Of a stretch of DNA of 64,000 bases, positions 34,990 through 43,499 are shown in pieces. The translations under genes and the position numbers were made by a program. Origin of the DNA: CAYRHN01 sp964424115 (GTDB lineage: Bacteria > Chloroflexota > Anaerolineae > Anaerolineales > Anaerolineaceae). Numbering within the stretch: the stretch's first letter is position 1; every line of letters starts with the position of its first letter. The notes under the pieces are model-generated. The model saw only the letters and a program-made list of their open reading frames with translations, had not been told where the DNA came from and ran no database searches. Location: positions 127,316 to 191,315 of the forward strand of contig CAYRHN010000007.1 of the NCBI GenBank assembly GCA_964424115.1. Reading direction: 5' to 3'.

Positions 34990-36060
34990 ATGAGCGATAC
35001 AACTGTCAAACTTTGGAACATGACCCTGGCCCATCCGGTTATGCCTGCCGCCGGGCCTAACGTGAAAGACGCGGCTGCGCTGCGCGCCTGTGCCGAAGGC
35101 GGTGCCGCTGCCCTGGTGGCCAAGACCATCTCCTCCACCGCCGCCACCATTCCCCACCCCAACATGGCCGACCTGAAAACCTATTTCCTCAACTGCGAGC
35201 TGTGGTCGGAATACACCGCCGATGAATGGGTGGAGCGCGAACTGCCCGCTGCCCGCCAGATCGGCCTGCCCCTCATCGTCAGCCTCGGCTATAACGCCCA
35301 GGATATCGCCGCCCTGGCTCCGCGCGTCCGCCCCTTTGCCGATGCGCTCGAACTCAGCACCCACTACACCGGTAACGACCCCAAACCCATGCAGGATGCC
35401 ATCCGCGCAGCCAAAGATGCCGTGGATGTGCCGGTTATGGTCAAGCTCAGTCCCTTCCGCGATGTGCATGCCACCGCCATCGCCGCCCAGGAAGCCGGCG
35501 CAGATGGGATCATCTGCGTCAACTCCTTCGGTCCGGCCCTTGGCATCGATATCGAACGCGGCGGGCGCCTGTGGATGGGCGGCAAGGGTTATGGCTGGAT
35601 CTCCGGCCCAGCCCTCAAGCCGATCGCCCTGCGCGCAGTTTATGATGTGGCCCACAGTGTGGATATCCCCATCATCGGCGTTGGCGGGATCACCCGCGGC
35701 ACCGATGTGGTTGAATACCTCATGGCCGGCGCCAGCGCTGTGCAGGTCTGCACCGCTGCCATCACCCGCGGCCCTTCCATTTACGGCAAGATCGCCAAAG
35801 AGCTGGGCGCCTGGCTGGACGCGCACGGCTACGCTTCCATCGACGAGATTCGCGGCATGGCTCTGCGCCGATCCGCCCCCCTCATGGAAACCCCGCCTAC
35901 CATCCTGCTCGATAAATGCACCGGCTGCGGCGTATGCGTCACCAGCTGCGTCTACGATGCCCTCTACCTGGAGGACAAGAATATCCGCCTGCACCCCGAG
36001 CTTTGCACCCAGTGTGGCCTGTGCATCTCCCGCTGCCCCACCGGCGCCCTGGCGGCATAA
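34990..36060 (+). CDS. Dihydroorotate-dehydrogenase-like flavoprotein fused to 2[4Fe-4S] ferredoxin
   Basis: The 356-residue protein joins an FMN TIM barrel of the dihydroorotate/dihydropyrimidine dehydrogenase group (about 1-300: PVMPAAGPNV, KLSPF, GVGGI, GASAVQVCT) to a C-terminal ferredoxin with two cluster motifs, CTGCGVCVTSC near 313 and CTQCGLCISRCP near 339. This arrangement matches the PreA-type catalytic subunit of bacterial dihydropyrimidine dehydrogenases more than a classical PyrD, which lacks the ferredoxin. Its partner subunit (PreT-like) is not adjacent, so the electron donor is unknown. I chose ATG 34990 since CGAGG precedes it and conserved sequence starts there. A promoter and palindrome lie directly upstream; a terminator follows. 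Confidence 0.85.
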   Translation: MSDTTVKLWNMTLAHPVMPAAGPNVKDAAALRACAEGGAAALVAKTISSTAATIPHPNMADLKTYFLNCELWSEYTADEWVERELPAARQIGLPLIVSLGYNAQDIAALAPRVRPFADALELSTHYTGNDPKPMQDAIRAAKDAVDVPVMVKLSPFRDVHATAIAAQEAGADGIICVNSFGPALGIDIERGGRLWMGGKGYGWISGPALKPIALRAVYDVAHSVDIPIIGVGGITRGTDVVEYLMAGASAVQVCTAAITRGPSIYGKIAKELGAWLDAHGYASIDEIRGMALRRSAPLMETPPTILLDKCTGCGVCVTSCVYDALYLEDKNIRLHPELCTQCGLCISRCPTGALAA

Positions 36061-36090
36061 ACCAAAACAACGACATAAAAAAACAACGCG

Positions 36091-36130
36091 AAGGCTCTAA
36101 AGGTTTTATAAAACCTTTAGAGCCTTTTAT
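36091..36130. terminator. Bidirectional rho-independent terminator
   Basis: Perfect 18-bp arms (36091-36108 and 36109-36126, starting AAGGCTCTAAAGG) form a long hairpin followed by TTAT in the plus direction, with A-rich sequence 7 bp before it that gives a T-run on the minus strand. It lies between the convergent flavoprotein gene and nuoN and can end both transcripts. Confidence 0.85.
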
Positions 36131-36146
36131 TTGAATCCTTTATGCC

Positions 36147-36175
36147 CCTTCGTGACTTTGTTTCTTTGTGGTGAA
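36147..36175. repeat. Intergenic word-like repeat, family B
   Basis: Reads CCTTCGTGACTTTG then TTTCTTTGTGGTGAAGG, matching copies at 3493-3520, 46001-46019 and 63752-63790. It lies between the terminator and the nuoN stop. Confidence 0.55.
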
Positions 36176-36183
36176 GGGTTTTG

Positions 36184-37638
36184 TTAGAATATCACCGCTT
36201 TGCTTGCCAGATCGAACAGCGGCCCGGGTATCAGGCTCAACAGCAACACCGCTGCCGCCAGCACCGCCACCACCAGATGCAGCCACGGTTCGCGGTGCAC
36301 TTCCGGTTCGCCCGGCTTCATGTACATCAACACCACCACCCGCAGATAGTAGAAAGCCGACAGGATCGAGGTCAGCAGGCCGATGATCGCCAGCGCTATT
36401 TGCCCGCCCAACACTGCCGTGCGGAACAGGTAGAACTTGCCCCAGAAGCCGATCGTCAGCGGGATTCCTGCAAAGGAGAGCATGAAGATCAGCATCGCCG
36501 CTGCCAGCCAGGGATATTTCTTCGCCAGCCCGGCATAATCGTTCAATTCCAGCCCCTTGCCCTCTGCACCTTCCAGCAGGATCACCACTGCCCAGGCCCC
36601 AAAGGTCGTCAGCGCGTAGGCCGCCAGGTAATACAGCATTGAGGCCACCGATTGCTCCGCCATCCCGCTTTGCCCGTAGGGCACAAACGCGATCAGCATG
36701 TATCCGGCATTGGCGATCGAGGAATACGCCAACAGGCGTTTGATGTTCGTCTGCGCCAGTGCCAGCACATTCCCGGCCAGCATCGTCAGCGCAGCGATCG
36801 CCCACAGGATAGGCATCATTTGTTCGGCGATGCTGGGGAAGATGGTCATAAATACCCGCAGCAGTGCCGCGAAACCGGCTGCCTTGGTCGCCACCGCCAT
36901 GAACCCGGTTACCGAGGTCGGCGCGCCCTGGTACACATCCGGCAGCCACATATGGAACGGCACCGCAGCGATCTTGAAGCCAAAACCCACCAGCACCAGC
37001 CCTGCCCCTGCCAGGAACAACGCCGGAACGGTTGGGTGACCGGCTGCGGCGATGCCGCTCGACAGCGCTTCAGCCACGCCGGTGAAATCAGTGTGCGCCG
37101 TCGCTCCGTAGATCAACGCGATCCCATACAGTACAAAACCGGAGGAGAACGTCCCCAGCAGGAAGTACTTTAGCGCAGATTCTTCCGATTCCAGCCTCGG
37201 GCGGGCTAACCCGGCCAACACGTACAGCGGCAGGGAGAGCAGCTCCAACGCCAGGAAGACCACGATCAGGTCTTGTGCGTAGGTGATCAGCAGCATACCC
37301 GACACAATGAACATCAAAAGCGGGTAATACTCGCCGTGTTCAATGTTCTGCCGTTTCAAGTAATCGTATGCCAGCGCAATCCCCACCAGCCCAGAGCCGA
37401 TGAAGATCACATCCAGGAATGCCGCAAAAGGATCCACGATCACCATGCCGTTGAAGGCTGTCGCGCTGCCTGCGCTGCGCCCCAGCACCAATCCCAGTGA
37501 GAGTGCCAGTCCGGCGCAGGCTATCAGGGCTGTGATGCCTTTACGGTTCTTCGGGACCCACAGGTCGATCAAGAGCGTCGCCAGCGCCCAGACTACCATC
37601 ACCACCAGCGGAAGGATTACTACCAAATCTTTTTCCAT
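36184..37638 (-). CDS. nuoN: NADH-quinone oxidoreductase subunit N
   Basis: NuoN is one of the three antiporter-like membrane subunits of complex I and carries part of the proton path. The 484 residues give about 14 membrane helices. The conserved Lys and Pro of helix 7-8 fall in the region GFGFKIAAVPFHMWLPDVYQG, cut here to KIAAVPFHMWLPD. It is the last gene of the 14-gene cluster, 21 bp after nuoM, and the operon ends at the terminator near 36091. Confidence 0.97.
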   Translation of the reverse strand: MEKDLVVILPLVVMVVWALATLLIDLWVPKNRKGITALIACAGLALSLGLVLGRSAGSATAFNGMVIVDPFAAFLDVIFIGSGLVGIALAYDYLKRQNIEHGEYYPLLMFIVSGMLLITYAQDLIVVFLALELLSLPLYVLAGLARPRLESEESALKYFLLGTFSSGFVLYGIALIYGATAHTDFTGVAEALSSGIAAAGHPTVPALFLAGAGLVLVGFGFKIAAVPFHMWLPDVYQGAPTSVTGFMAVATKAAGFAALLRVFMTIFPSIAEQMMPILWAIAALTMLAGNVLALAQTNIKRLLAYSSIANAGYMLIAFVPYGQSGMAEQSVASMLYYLAAYALTTFGAWAVVILLEGAEGKGLELNDYAGLAKKYPWLAAAMLIFMLSFAGIPLTIGFWGKFYLFRTAVLGGQIALAIIGLLTSILSAFYYLRVVVLMYMKPGEPEVHREPWLHLVVAVLAAAVLLLSLIPGPLFDLASKAVIF

Positions 37639-37659
37639 AGTCTCCGTTTTCCTCCGCTT

Positions 37660-39150
37660 TTAGGGAATTACCAGCCCGCCCAACAGGGACGTCACGGCAG
37701 GTTGGATCATATCAAAGAAGAATTTTGGATACAGGCCGATCCAGAAGATCACCACCAGCAGCGGGATCATCATGGCGATCTCGCGCCAGTTTAGATCCTT
37801 CAACTTTTGGTTTTCTTCGTTATCCAGCGGGCCAAGGAAGACTTTCTCGAACATGTGCAGCAGGTACACCGCCGCCAGGATCACGCCCAATGCTGCGATG
37901 ATCGCGTACAGCGAGCTGCCCAACGTCTTCGAGGCGTAGGCGCCCTGCAGGATGGTGAACTCGCCCACAAAGCCGTTCAGCCCTGGCAGGCCCATGGAAG
38001 AAAGCGTCACCACCAGCGCGATCGCGCCCAGCACCGGCACCGCCTTCCAGATCCCGCCGAAAGCCGCCATCTCGCGGGTATGCCGCCGCTCGTACAGGAA
38101 ACCAACGATCAGGAACAGCGCGCCCGTGCTCAATCCATGGTTGACCATTTGCAGCACCGCGCCGGAGACGCCCTGCACGCTGAGCGAGAAAATGCCCAGC
38201 ACCACGAACCCCAGGTGGCTGACCGAGGAGTACGCCACCAATTTCTTCACGTCCTTTTGGGCAAATGCCACCGCCGCGCCGTAGATGATGCCGATCACCG
38301 CCAGCAGCGCCATGTAAGGTGCCAGTTGCAGGGTGGCTTGCGGGAAGAGCGGCAGGTTGAAACGCAGGAAGCCGTAGGCGCCCATCTTCAGCAGCACGCC
38401 CGCCAGGATCACAGAACCGGCTGTAGGAGCTTCCACATGCGCATCCGGCAGCCAGGTATGCAGCGGGAACATCGGCACCTTGATGGCAAAGGCCAACCCA
38501 AAGGCCAGGAAGAGCAGCACCTGCGCCCCTGCAAAGACTGCGCGCTGCTCCACCAGCTTCGCCAGCGAGAAAGTTCCCGCCGTGTTGCCGATGTAGAGGA
38601 TTGCCACCAGCATCAGCACCGAGCCAACCATGGTGAAAAGGAAAAACTTGACCGCCGCATAAATGCGCCGCTCGCCGCCCCACACGCCGATCAGGAAGTA
38701 CATCGGGATAAGGGTGAACTCCCAGAAAACGTAGAACAGGATCAGGTCCACTGCCAGGAAAACGCCCAGCATGCCCGTCTCCAGCAGCAGGAAGAACATC
38801 ATAAAGCCCTTCACCCGCTCCTGCACTGCATTCCAGGTCGATGCGATCGCAATGGGGGTCAGGAAGGTGGTCAGCAGTACCATCAACATGCTGATGCCGT
38901 CCACGTGCATCTGCAGGCGGATTTCCAGGCCGCCGATCGCGAACCAGGGTTGGTCAAAGTCCAGCGTGTACGGGGCATTGGGATTGAACTGCGCCAGCAC
39001 CCACAGGGATATGCCAAACGTGATCAGGCTGGTTGCCAACGCGATCCAGCGGATCAGGTTCTTCGCTTCGGACTTGACGAAGATCAAGACCAGGAAACCC
39101 ACCAGCGGGAATAAGGTGACTAAAACCAGGGGAGGAATTGGAAAACTCAT
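37660..39150 (-). CDS. nuoM: NADH-quinone oxidoreductase subunit M
   Basis: A second antiporter-like proton-pumping subunit, 496 residues and about 14 helices. The discontinuous helix region shows FAIKVPMFPLHTWLPDAH with the pump Lys, and the key Glu appears early in FWEFTLIPMYFLIG. The start at ATG 39150 has GAGGTGA upstream and lies 5 bp after the nuoL stop; the longer frame reads into nuoL. It sits between L and N, the normal order. Confidence 0.97.
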   Translation of the reverse strand: MSFPIPPLVLVTLFPLVGFLVLIFVKSEAKNLIRWIALATSLITFGISLWVLAQFNPNAPYTLDFDQPWFAIGGLEIRLQMHVDGISMLMVLLTTFLTPIAIASTWNAVQERVKGFMMFFLLLETGMLGVFLAVDLILFYVFWEFTLIPMYFLIGVWGGERRIYAAVKFFLFTMVGSVLMLVAILYIGNTAGTFSLAKLVEQRAVFAGAQVLLFLAFGLAFAIKVPMFPLHTWLPDAHVEAPTAGSVILAGVLLKMGAYGFLRFNLPLFPQATLQLAPYMALLAVIGIIYGAAVAFAQKDVKKLVAYSSVSHLGFVVLGIFSLSVQGVSGAVLQMVNHGLSTGALFLIVGFLYERRHTREMAAFGGIWKAVPVLGAIALVVTLSSMGLPGLNGFVGEFTILQGAYASKTLGSSLYAIIAALGVILAAVYLLHMFEKVFLGPLDNEENQKLKDLNWREIAMMIPLLVVIFWIGLYPKFFFDMIQPAVTSLLGGLVIP

Positions 39151-39155
39151 ATGCG

Positions 39156-41153
39156 TCACCTCAGCACCAAATAGATCAGGATACCGGCCACGCCCAACGC
39201 CACCCATGCGGCGTAGGAACGCACGTAGCCGTTCTGCAGTTTAGACCACAGCCCCGCCAACCCGCGCGAGAGAGCGCCAAACCCATTCACAATACCGTCG
39301 ATCACTCCCTGGTCCAGCCATCCGGCGAAGAAGCCCGCCAGCGCTTGATAAGGCTTGACGAACAGGAAGCCGTAAAGCTCATCCACCCACCACTTGTTCT
39401 GCATGCCCTTGAAAACCGGGCCGAGCGTCCGTGCCAGCGGATCGCCTTCCTCGGGGTGGATGAACAGCTTGCGCCGTCCGTACACTCCCCAGGCCAGCAC
39501 CAATCCGGTCAGCGCCAGCACCAGCGAGATCGTTGCCACCGGCCACTCGAACGGCACTGCCAGGTTTTTGGTCAGGCTCGCCTCCAGCCAATGTTCCAGG
39601 AAATACTGCCCCGGCAAGTTCAAGGCCCCGCCTGCGATTGAAAGGATCGCCAGCAGCAGCAGCGGGATGCTGATGATCATTGGACTTTCCAGCGCGTGCG
39701 CCGCAGCTTTGCTGCGCGGCTGACCGAAGAAGATCATCAAGACCTGCCGCCCCATGTAGAAGGCGGTCAGGAAGGCTGTCACCACCAGGATGATATAGAC
39801 TGCCAGGTGGGTTTGTGCTGCAGCGCCCAGGATCTCATCCTTGGAGAAGAAACCCGCAAATGGAACAATACCGGCCAACGCCAGCGCGCCTGCCAGGTAC
39901 ACCCAGAAGGTGCGCGGCATGCGGTTATACAGCCCGCCCATGTTCCGCATATCCTGCGGATCGATATGGTCTCCACCGTGTTCCTCATGCCCGTGGCCCG
40001 CCTCTGCGCCTCGCTCCATGCCCAGGATCACCGACCCCGCGCTAAGGAAGAGCAGTGCCTTGAAGAAGGCGTGCGTCGCCAGGTGGAACATGCCCGCCGT
40101 GAAGGCTCCCATGCCCACCGCCGCGACCATGAAACCCAGCTGGCTGATGGTCGAATAAGCCAGCACTTTCTTGATGTCAAACTGCGCCACCGCAATCGTC
40201 GCCGCGAAAATGGCCGTCAGTGCGCCTACCCAGGTCGCCACTTCCGCCGAGACCGGCGCGGCACTGAACAACGGCTGCGAGCGCACGATCAGGTACACAC
40301 CTGCGGTCACCATCGTTGCCGCATGGATCAGCGCCGAGACCGGTGTGGGGCCGGCCATCGCGTCCGGCAGCCACACGTACATCGGCAGCTGCGCCGACTT
40401 ACCCGCCACCCCCAGCAGCATCAGCAGAGTGATCACCACCACCACGCCCGATTGCAGGATCTCCGGCTGCCCAGCCCCGGCGAACACTCCGTCGAAGCTC
40501 ACCGTGCCGAACACCACCAACATCAAGAACAGGGCGATCAGCAGGCCAAAGTCGCCGATCCGATTGACAACGAAGGCTTTCTTGGCGGCCTGTGCATTGG
40601 CGATCCCATCCTTGCCTTTCTCATACCAGAAGCCGATCAAGAGGTAAGAGCACAACCCCACCCCTTCCCAGCCTACGAAGAGCATCAGATAGTTGTCGGC
40701 CGTCACCAGCAGCATCATCGAAGCGATAAAGAGGTTCAAATAAACGAAGAAGCGGCTGAACCGGTTGGGGTCGCCGTTGTGGCGCACATCCGCATGCATG
40801 TAACCGATCGAATAGATGTGGATCAACGCACCAACGCCGGATACCACCAGCATCATCACCGCTGAGAGCGTATCCAGCCGAAAGCCCCAGGAGATATTCA
40901 ATGCACCGATCTTGATCCAGTCCGCCAGGTTCACCACCTGCGCCTGCGGTTCGCCGCTGCTGCCCAGCCGGATTGCCAGGTAGAGCGAGAGCGCAAAGGT
41001 CAAAATGGTCGCCAGGCTGCCTACCCAGCCGCTGAATTTCTCTCCCAGACGGCGTCCAAATGCCATATTGAGCAGCAGCCCGATCAGGGGGATGAAAACC
41101 ACCCACGGGAGCAAGTTAAAGGTCACATCTTGAAGGGTCAAATTTGGTTCCAT
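39156..41153 (-). CDS. nuoL: NADH-quinone oxidoreductase subunit L
   Basis: The largest antiporter-like subunit, 665 residues, about 16 helices including the long lateral helix at the C-terminus that ties the membrane arm together. The pump region is visible in GKSAQLPMYVWLPDAMAGPTPVSALIH, here shortened to SAQLPMYVWLPDAM. A His-rich cytoplasmic loop (GHGHEEHGGDH, about residue 380) is unusual and may bind metal or be simple surface sequence. The ATG lies 5 bp after the nuoK stop. Confidence 0.97.
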   Translation of the reverse strand: MEPNLTLQDVTFNLLPWVVFIPLIGLLLNMAFGRRLGEKFSGWVGSLATILTFALSLYLAIRLGSSGEPQAQVVNLADWIKIGALNISWGFRLDTLSAVMMLVVSGVGALIHIYSIGYMHADVRHNGDPNRFSRFFVYLNLFIASMMLLVTADNYLMLFVGWEGVGLCSYLLIGFWYEKGKDGIANAQAAKKAFVVNRIGDFGLLIALFLMLVVFGTVSFDGVFAGAGQPEILQSGVVVVITLLMLLGVAGKSAQLPMYVWLPDAMAGPTPVSALIHAATMVTAGVYLIVRSQPLFSAAPVSAEVATWVGALTAIFAATIAVAQFDIKKVLAYSTISQLGFMVAAVGMGAFTAGMFHLATHAFFKALLFLSAGSVILGMERGAEAGHGHEEHGGDHIDPQDMRNMGGLYNRMPRTFWVYLAGALALAGIVPFAGFFSKDEILGAAAQTHLAVYIILVVTAFLTAFYMGRQVLMIFFGQPRSKAAAHALESPMIISIPLLLLAILSIAGGALNLPGQYFLEHWLEASLTKNLAVPFEWPVATISLVLALTGLVLAWGVYGRRKLFIHPEEGDPLARTLGPVFKGMQNKWWVDELYGFLFVKPYQALAGFFAGWLDQGVIDGIVNGFGALSRGLAGLWSKLQNGYVRSYAAWVALGVAGILIYLVLR

Positions 41154-41158
41154 GGTTC

Positions 41159-41458
41159 CTAGCCCTTCATCATATTCATCTGGTCGATATCAATGCTCTG
41201 CTTGACGCGGAAGATCGCCACCATCAGCGCCAAACCCACCGCCACCTCTGCCGCCGCCACCGCCATGACAAAGACCACGTATAACTGGCCGCTCATCAAC
41301 TGGTAGTAAGAAGCAAAGGCAACAAACAGCAGGTTGGCTGCATTGAACATCAATTCCAGGGACATAAAGACCACAATGGCGTTGCGGCGGATCAAAACTC
41401 CCACCAGTCCCACCACGAACATGAACGCCGATAAACCCAGGTAAAAAGCCAGTGGCAT
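41159..41458 (-). CDS. nuoK: NADH-quinone oxidoreductase subunit K
   Basis: A 99-residue, three-helix membrane subunit; the conserved Glu residues of the proton channel lie in the helix MSLELMFNAANLLF and in AAAEVAVGLALM. The length is the family norm. It is spaced 9 bp from nuoJ. Confidence 0.97.
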   Translation of the reverse strand: MPLAFYLGLSAFMFVVGLVGVLIRRNAIVVFMSLELMFNAANLLFVAFASYYQLMSGQLYVVFVMAVAAAEVAVGLALMVAIFRVKQSIDIDQMNMMKG

Positions 41459-41467
41459 AGCTCCTCC

Positions 41468-41974
41468 TTATCCTTGCCGCTTCTCGCGGCGGGTGAGCAA
41501 GATGGCCCCGATCATTGCCACCAACAAAATGGCCGAGGTGACTTCAAACGGCAGGGGATATTTCTGGTAAAGCTGTCGCGCTACCTCTTGCGGGGAGGAG
41601 AAATCTGCCCCCGGTGAGACCAGCGGCGAGGTATCTGTAAAGCGGATGAAGAACAGCACCCCCACCGCCACCAACACCACCAGGGCAATGATTGCCGCGA
41701 TGACCCGCTGCCCGCGCAAATGCTCATCGGTGCTCAACTTCTCACGTCCCAGCAGCATGATCACAAACAAGAACAACACCATGATCGCGCCTGCATAAAC
41801 CGAGATTTGCGTCAGGGCCACAAAAGGCGCGCCCAGCAGCAGGTAAAGCACGCCCACCGCCGAGAAGTTCAACACCAGGAACAGCGCCGAATAGACCGTA
41901 TTTCGGCTGAACAACATGATCAACGCCGAAACGACGATCACCAGTGCCAGGGAACCATACAAGAGAATATCCAC
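41468..41974 (-). CDS. nuoJ: NADH-quinone oxidoreductase subunit J
   Basis: The 168-residue membrane subunit has about five helices; the flexible helix region with the pi-bulge is suggested by VYAGAIMVLFLFVIMLL. It lies 13 bp from nuoI and starts with an ATG. Confidence 0.96.
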   Translation of the reverse strand: MDILLYGSLALVIVVSALIMLFSRNTVYSALFLVLNFSAVGVLYLLLGAPFVALTQISVYAGAIMVLFLFVIMLLGREKLSTDEHLRGQRVIAAIIALVVLVAVGVLFFIRFTDTSPLVSPGADFSSPQEVARQLYQKYPLPFEVTSAILLVAMIGAILLTRREKRQG

Positions 41975-41987
41975 AGGCGCCTCCTCC

Positions 41988-42479
41988 CTAATCCGTAGGA
42001 TCTTTCATTTCAGGCACCGAGCGGAAGAATTGGCCCGGTTCTGTCTTACGCGGCGTGGTTTGGCTGCCCGCCGGTACAGCTTCCAGCAAGCGTTCCTTCG
42101 TGTAGATTGCATCATGCCGGTCAGTAAAGGTCAGCTCATAGTTATCACCCAGCACGATCGCCTCGGTCGGGCAGGCATCCTCGCAAAAACCGCAGAAGAT
42201 GCAGCGCAGGTAATTGATCTCGTAAGTGCTGGCGTAACGTTCTCCCGGCGAGTAGCGCACCTCGTCGGTGTTCTCCGAGGCTTCCACGAAGATCGCATCC
42301 GCCGGGCAGGCCGCTGCGCACAACGAACATCCAATGCACTTCTCCAGCCCGTTGTCGTAGCGCTTCAGCACGTGCCGGCCTTTGAACCGCTCGCGTACCG
42401 GGCGCTTCTGCTCCGGGTATTGGATCGTTACCGGTTTGGTGAACAAAGTCTTCAGGGTAGTAAAGAGACCTTTAAACAT
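41988..42479 (-). CDS. nuoI: NADH-quinone oxidoreductase subunit I
   Basis: The 163-residue iron-sulphur protein binds clusters N6a and N6b through CIGCSLCAAACP and CIFCGFCEDACP and passes electrons to NuoB. The first base after the nuoH stop precedes its start by one base. The C-terminal tail beyond residue 130 is charged and family-specific. Confidence 0.97.
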   Translation of the reverse strand: MFKGLFTTLKTLFTKPVTIQYPEQKRPVRERFKGRHVLKRYDNGLEKCIGCSLCAAACPADAIFVEASENTDEVRYSPGERYASTYEINYLRCIFCGFCEDACPTEAIVLGDNYELTFTDRHDAIYTKERLLEAVPAGSQTTPRKTEPGQFFRSVPEMKDPTD

Positions 42480-42480
42480 C

Positions 42481-43485
42481 CTAGCCTCCTGTCAGCACAA
42501 CGATAATACCGGTGACCAACACATTCAGCAGCGCCAGCGGAAGCATGATCTTCCACTCCAGCGCCATCAGGCGGTCATAGCGGATGCGCGGCAGCGTGGC
42601 GCGAATCCATACAATCAAGAAGACCCACAACCCGGTCTTCAGCAGCAAATAGATCGGCCCCAGGATCGGATACTGGTCCACGCCCGGTCCCTGGAACCCG
42701 CCCAGGAAGAGCGTTGCCCCGATCACCGAGACCGCCACCATCTTGATGTATTCCGCCATGAAGAACAAGGCGAACTTCATCCCCGAATATTCAGTATGGT
42801 AGCCAGCGGTCAATTCCTGTTCAGCTTCCGGCATATCAAAAGGCGCGCGGTTCACCTCTGCCAGGCTTGCAAAGATGTAGATCAGGAACGCTACCGGCTG
42901 TTTGAACACAAACCAGACATCCTTTTGCGCCGTGACAATATCCACCATGCTCAACGAACCCGCCAGCAGGATCGGCCCCAGGTAGGCCAGGCCCAGCGAA
43001 AGTTCGTAGCTGATCATCTGCGCTGTGGCGCGCAGGCCGCCCAGCATGGCATACTTATTGTTCGATGACCAACCTGCCAGGGTGATCCCGTAAACCGAGA
43101 TCGAGGTGACCGCCAGAATATACAGCACCGCCACGTTCACATCGGCGATATAAAGGGTGATCTCCCGCCCGAACAGGTTGATGGAAGTGCCCCACGGCAC
43201 CACCCCCAGCACCACCAGGGCCGGGATGACCGTGATGATCGGCGCCATGAAGAAAATGAACTTGTCGGCATTGGTGGGGGTCAGCTCCTCTTTGAAGATC
43301 AGCTTGACCGCATCCGCGATCGGCTGCAAGAGACCCGCCGGCCCGGCGCGGTTCGGCCCCACGCGCACCTGCATGCGCGCCAGCACTTTGCGCTCGAACA
43401 GCGTGGTGTAGGCAAACCCAACGGTCAGCGCCAGCACCAGCACGAGAGACTTAAGTATCCATTCCAAAATCATCCCAAAGTCCAT
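42481..43485 (-). CDS. nuoH: NADH-quinone oxidoreductase subunit H
   Basis: NuoH shapes the quinone chamber and links it to the membrane arm. The 334 residues hold eight helices with the conserved RVGPNRAGPAGLLQPIAD loop (first part RVGPNRAGPAG) and GWSSNNKYAMLG and EQELTAGYHTEYSG segments. It lies 14 bp downstream of nuoG. Confidence 0.97.
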   Translation of the reverse strand: MDFGMILEWILKSLVLVLALTVGFAYTTLFERKVLARMQVRVGPNRAGPAGLLQPIADAVKLIFKEELTPTNADKFIFFMAPIITVIPALVVLGVVPWGTSINLFGREITLYIADVNVAVLYILAVTSISVYGITLAGWSSNNKYAMLGGLRATAQMISYELSLGLAYLGPILLAGSLSMVDIVTAQKDVWFVFKQPVAFLIYIFASLAEVNRAPFDMPEAEQELTAGYHTEYSGMKFALFFMAEYIKMVAVSVIGATLFLGGFQGPGVDQYPILGPIYLLLKTGLWVFLIVWIRATLPRIRYDRLMALEWKIMLPLALLNVLVTGIIVVLTGG

Positions 43486-43499
43486 ACCATCTCTCCGTC

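Noticed and set aside
37807..40865. Long plus-strand frames opposite nuoM and nuoL (435 and 389 codons)
   Set aside because: They are rich in His, Arg and Gln, as expected from reading hydrophobic codons backwards, and lack conserved motifs.
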